This document shows, piece by piece, positions 62,510 to 64,000 of a DNA stretch of 64,000 nucleotides (positions within the stretch are counted from its first letter, which is position 1; each line of letters begins with the position of its first letter). Source of the DNA: Psilocybe azurescens (lineage: Eukaryota; Basidiomycota; Agaricomycetes; Agaricales; Agrocybaceae); contig JAJIRX010000932.1 in NCBI GenBank assembly GCA_023853785.1, positions 62,001 to 126,000 of the forward strand, written 5' to 3'. Under the pieces are notes generated by a model. That model did not search any database and had not been told where the DNA came from. It worked only from the letters and a program-made list of their open reading frames with translations. The position numbers and the translations under genes were made by a program.

Positions 62510-63900
62510 GTTGGACGTATGGGAGAAAGACTGCGTTACACTGGGAGATGAGAGACAAGAGATCGGTCATCTCAGAAGAGATGAATATCTCATGGAAATG
62601 TATGTAGAAGCCGGGTCTTCATTACAACATACCAGTTTTTTAACAAAGGCTATCAACAACTTATGAGGTCGTAACAATCTGAATCACAGCAACTTCCATG
62701 TGATGATGAGGCAACATCCGACTCTGTCTTCGCCCGATCCACCTCCACCTCCGCTAAAGCCAAAGTTCATTTCCAATTACAAATCTTTGTAATTTCAATA
62801 CCAAGAATCATCGATTTCACTGCCTTGCAAGACGACATTATGCGCAAGATCAGACCCTGTGATTCCAGACAGGCCTGGACGGGACCTCAGCCTCGCGTGA
62901 GGTATCAGGGTGAAGATGATGATATATTTTCGCTGACTTCGACGGAAGACTTGCAAATTTCCTCAGCGAGCATGGAGCCCAAGTTAGGCTGTTTGTCACA
63001 TAATTTTTTCAGTACTCCGTGTTTTCGAGTTGCTGCAAGTCGTTTGCGTGCATGTATCATAGTTAGGAATATTTACTCTTCAACATCAATGACCTATTTC
63101 TCTGTGGACTAGTGATGCCTACCGAGAAACAGAACTTACCACCGCCACCACGCCTATCGGTAATCAACGAGAAATCAGTCTGACCATCCATACTTATTTG
63201 CACATTCACAGAAAAACTTCTCGTTTTTCGAACGTCTGGCTTAATCTATATCTATTCTTGTGATCCAACTATGTGCCGGGTTGTAGGGTTTCCATCTGGT
63301 GCAAGCCACCGTCAAAATGTTTGACAAGTCTTCCATAAACTTCGGCCCATCTTTGTCCTCTCATTCCCCGAGAGCTTAGGACATTCGTTCAATCTGTATC
63401 CGTTTTTATATTTCAACTGTTCCCCAATACCTATCTTCTGTGTTTCTCGACGCTAGACGTTCTATGATTTTTAGTTCTTCCCAGTGTGCAGCCTGTCAAT
63501 GAACTCCACTGGTCTAAAGAATTTGCATCTTTTTGATTGCCTTTGAAATTTCAGATCGGCAGAAAACCAAAACCTTCGCGTCATAGCTCCACTAATTGGA
63601 TTTCTTGAGTGCTGATTAGCTGAAATAAATAACGACGGGCCTCGTTTACCGAATAACACCTCTTGTTATAACGTCAACATTCTTCCTGTTTTTAGGAATG
63701 CTTAACAAGCGCCTTTGCTTGGGTCAATCATTGTCGCCCAAATCATGCAACCGACCGTTCAACAAGGCATAAAGTCCAAATGCACCAAAACTGGCTTAGA
63801 TTCACTCGGGGCCAGTCAAGCAGCACTTGAGCGACAGGACGAATGCACTGAACAAGTACAGTCCAAATTCGGAATACCGGTGCCCTGAATGGGTTCATGC
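62510..63900. other. Intergenic, no supported gene
   Basis: Two plus-strand frames (62370-62666 and 62825-63112) are open for 90-100 codons, but I see no motif or intron evidence. The remainder is unremarkable. Confidence 0.45.
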
Positions 63901-63904
63901 AAGG

Positions 63905-63911
63905 TATAAAA
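63905..63911 (+). promoter_or_regulatory. TATA box near the window end
   Basis: GGTATAAAAAGAGC lies about 85 bases upstream of an ATG at 63992, a typical spacing for a TATA-driven fungal promoter. Confidence 0.5.
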
Positions 63912-63991
63912 AGAGCGCGACATTGGTAGTCGTACCTCAGAAAGTCACCTTTCCTTGAATTTGAGAGCTCTCAGTCTCCAGCACACTAGAA

Positions 63992-64000
63992 ATGAAGTTC
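63992..64000 (+). CDS. Possible 5' end of a gene cut by the window edge
   Basis: ATGAAGTTC (Met-Lys-Phe) follows CACACTAGAA and a TATA box. Met-Lys-Phe is a common start of fungal signal peptides, so a secreted protein is possible. Only three codons are visible. Confidence 0.35.

Larger units (their letters stand above)
58070..62510. repeat. Large segmental duplication, copy 2 (matches 52080-56110)
   Basis: See the paired block for the shared landmarks. This copy keeps the longer form of gene Q. An apparent extra segment (about 62000-62060) not found in the other copy lies downstream of it. Confidence 0.9.

Overview
The window looks like nuclear DNA of a mushroom-forming basidiomycete (Agaricomycetes). 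The supported genes are cut by many short introns of about 45-80 nt with GT(A/G)NGT donors, CTNAC-type branch sites and YAG acceptors. The protein types also fit: a full-size fungal MDR transporter, a giant sacsin-like ATPase, a DUF6533-type seven-helix protein, an F-box protein and an intron-containing tRNA-Glu. Assignments rest on reading motifs by eye; no search was run.

Layout. 1-6.3 kb is gene-poor but holds a 530-bp transposon-like element with a 9-bp target duplication (2821-3350) and two tandem degenerate coding fragments (4.5-5.2 kb). 6.3-13.9 kb has a 23-exon ABC transporter, a decayed duplicate of its last exons, and a divergent multi-pass membrane protein on the minus strand. A tRNA-Glu(UUC) with a 25-nt intron lies at 16.3 kb. 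17.0-25.8 kb is one 13-exon gene of about 2,700 residues: two HSP90/sacsin-type ATPase modules and a C-terminal BTB/POZ domain. The BTB end of that gene plus 1.5 kb downstream was copied 11.5 kb away (24930-27348 and 36442-38784), leaving an orphan BTB pseudogene. The 9 kb between the copies holds two arrays of repeated intron-like modules. An F-box gene follows at 38.9-40.2 kb, then a small secreted protein (41.7-42.6 kb, minus strand) built of three repeats, each encoded by the same pair of exons.

44.9-62.5 kb is a mosaic of segmental duplications. A minus-strand gene I do not recognise appears as five broken fragments, a DUF6533-type gene appears once near-intact and once as a C-terminal relic, and an unknown basic, proline-rich protein gene appears twice. 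The last bases contain a TATA box and the first codons of a further gene.

One pattern crosses the window. Reading frames otherwise well supported are broken by single-base length changes, most of them in short homopolymer runs: four in the ABC gene, three in the sacsin-like gene, one in the F-box gene and one in the duplicated BTB copy. This suggests uncorrected assembly indels as readily as true gene death, so these genes are annotated as genes with the breaks noted.
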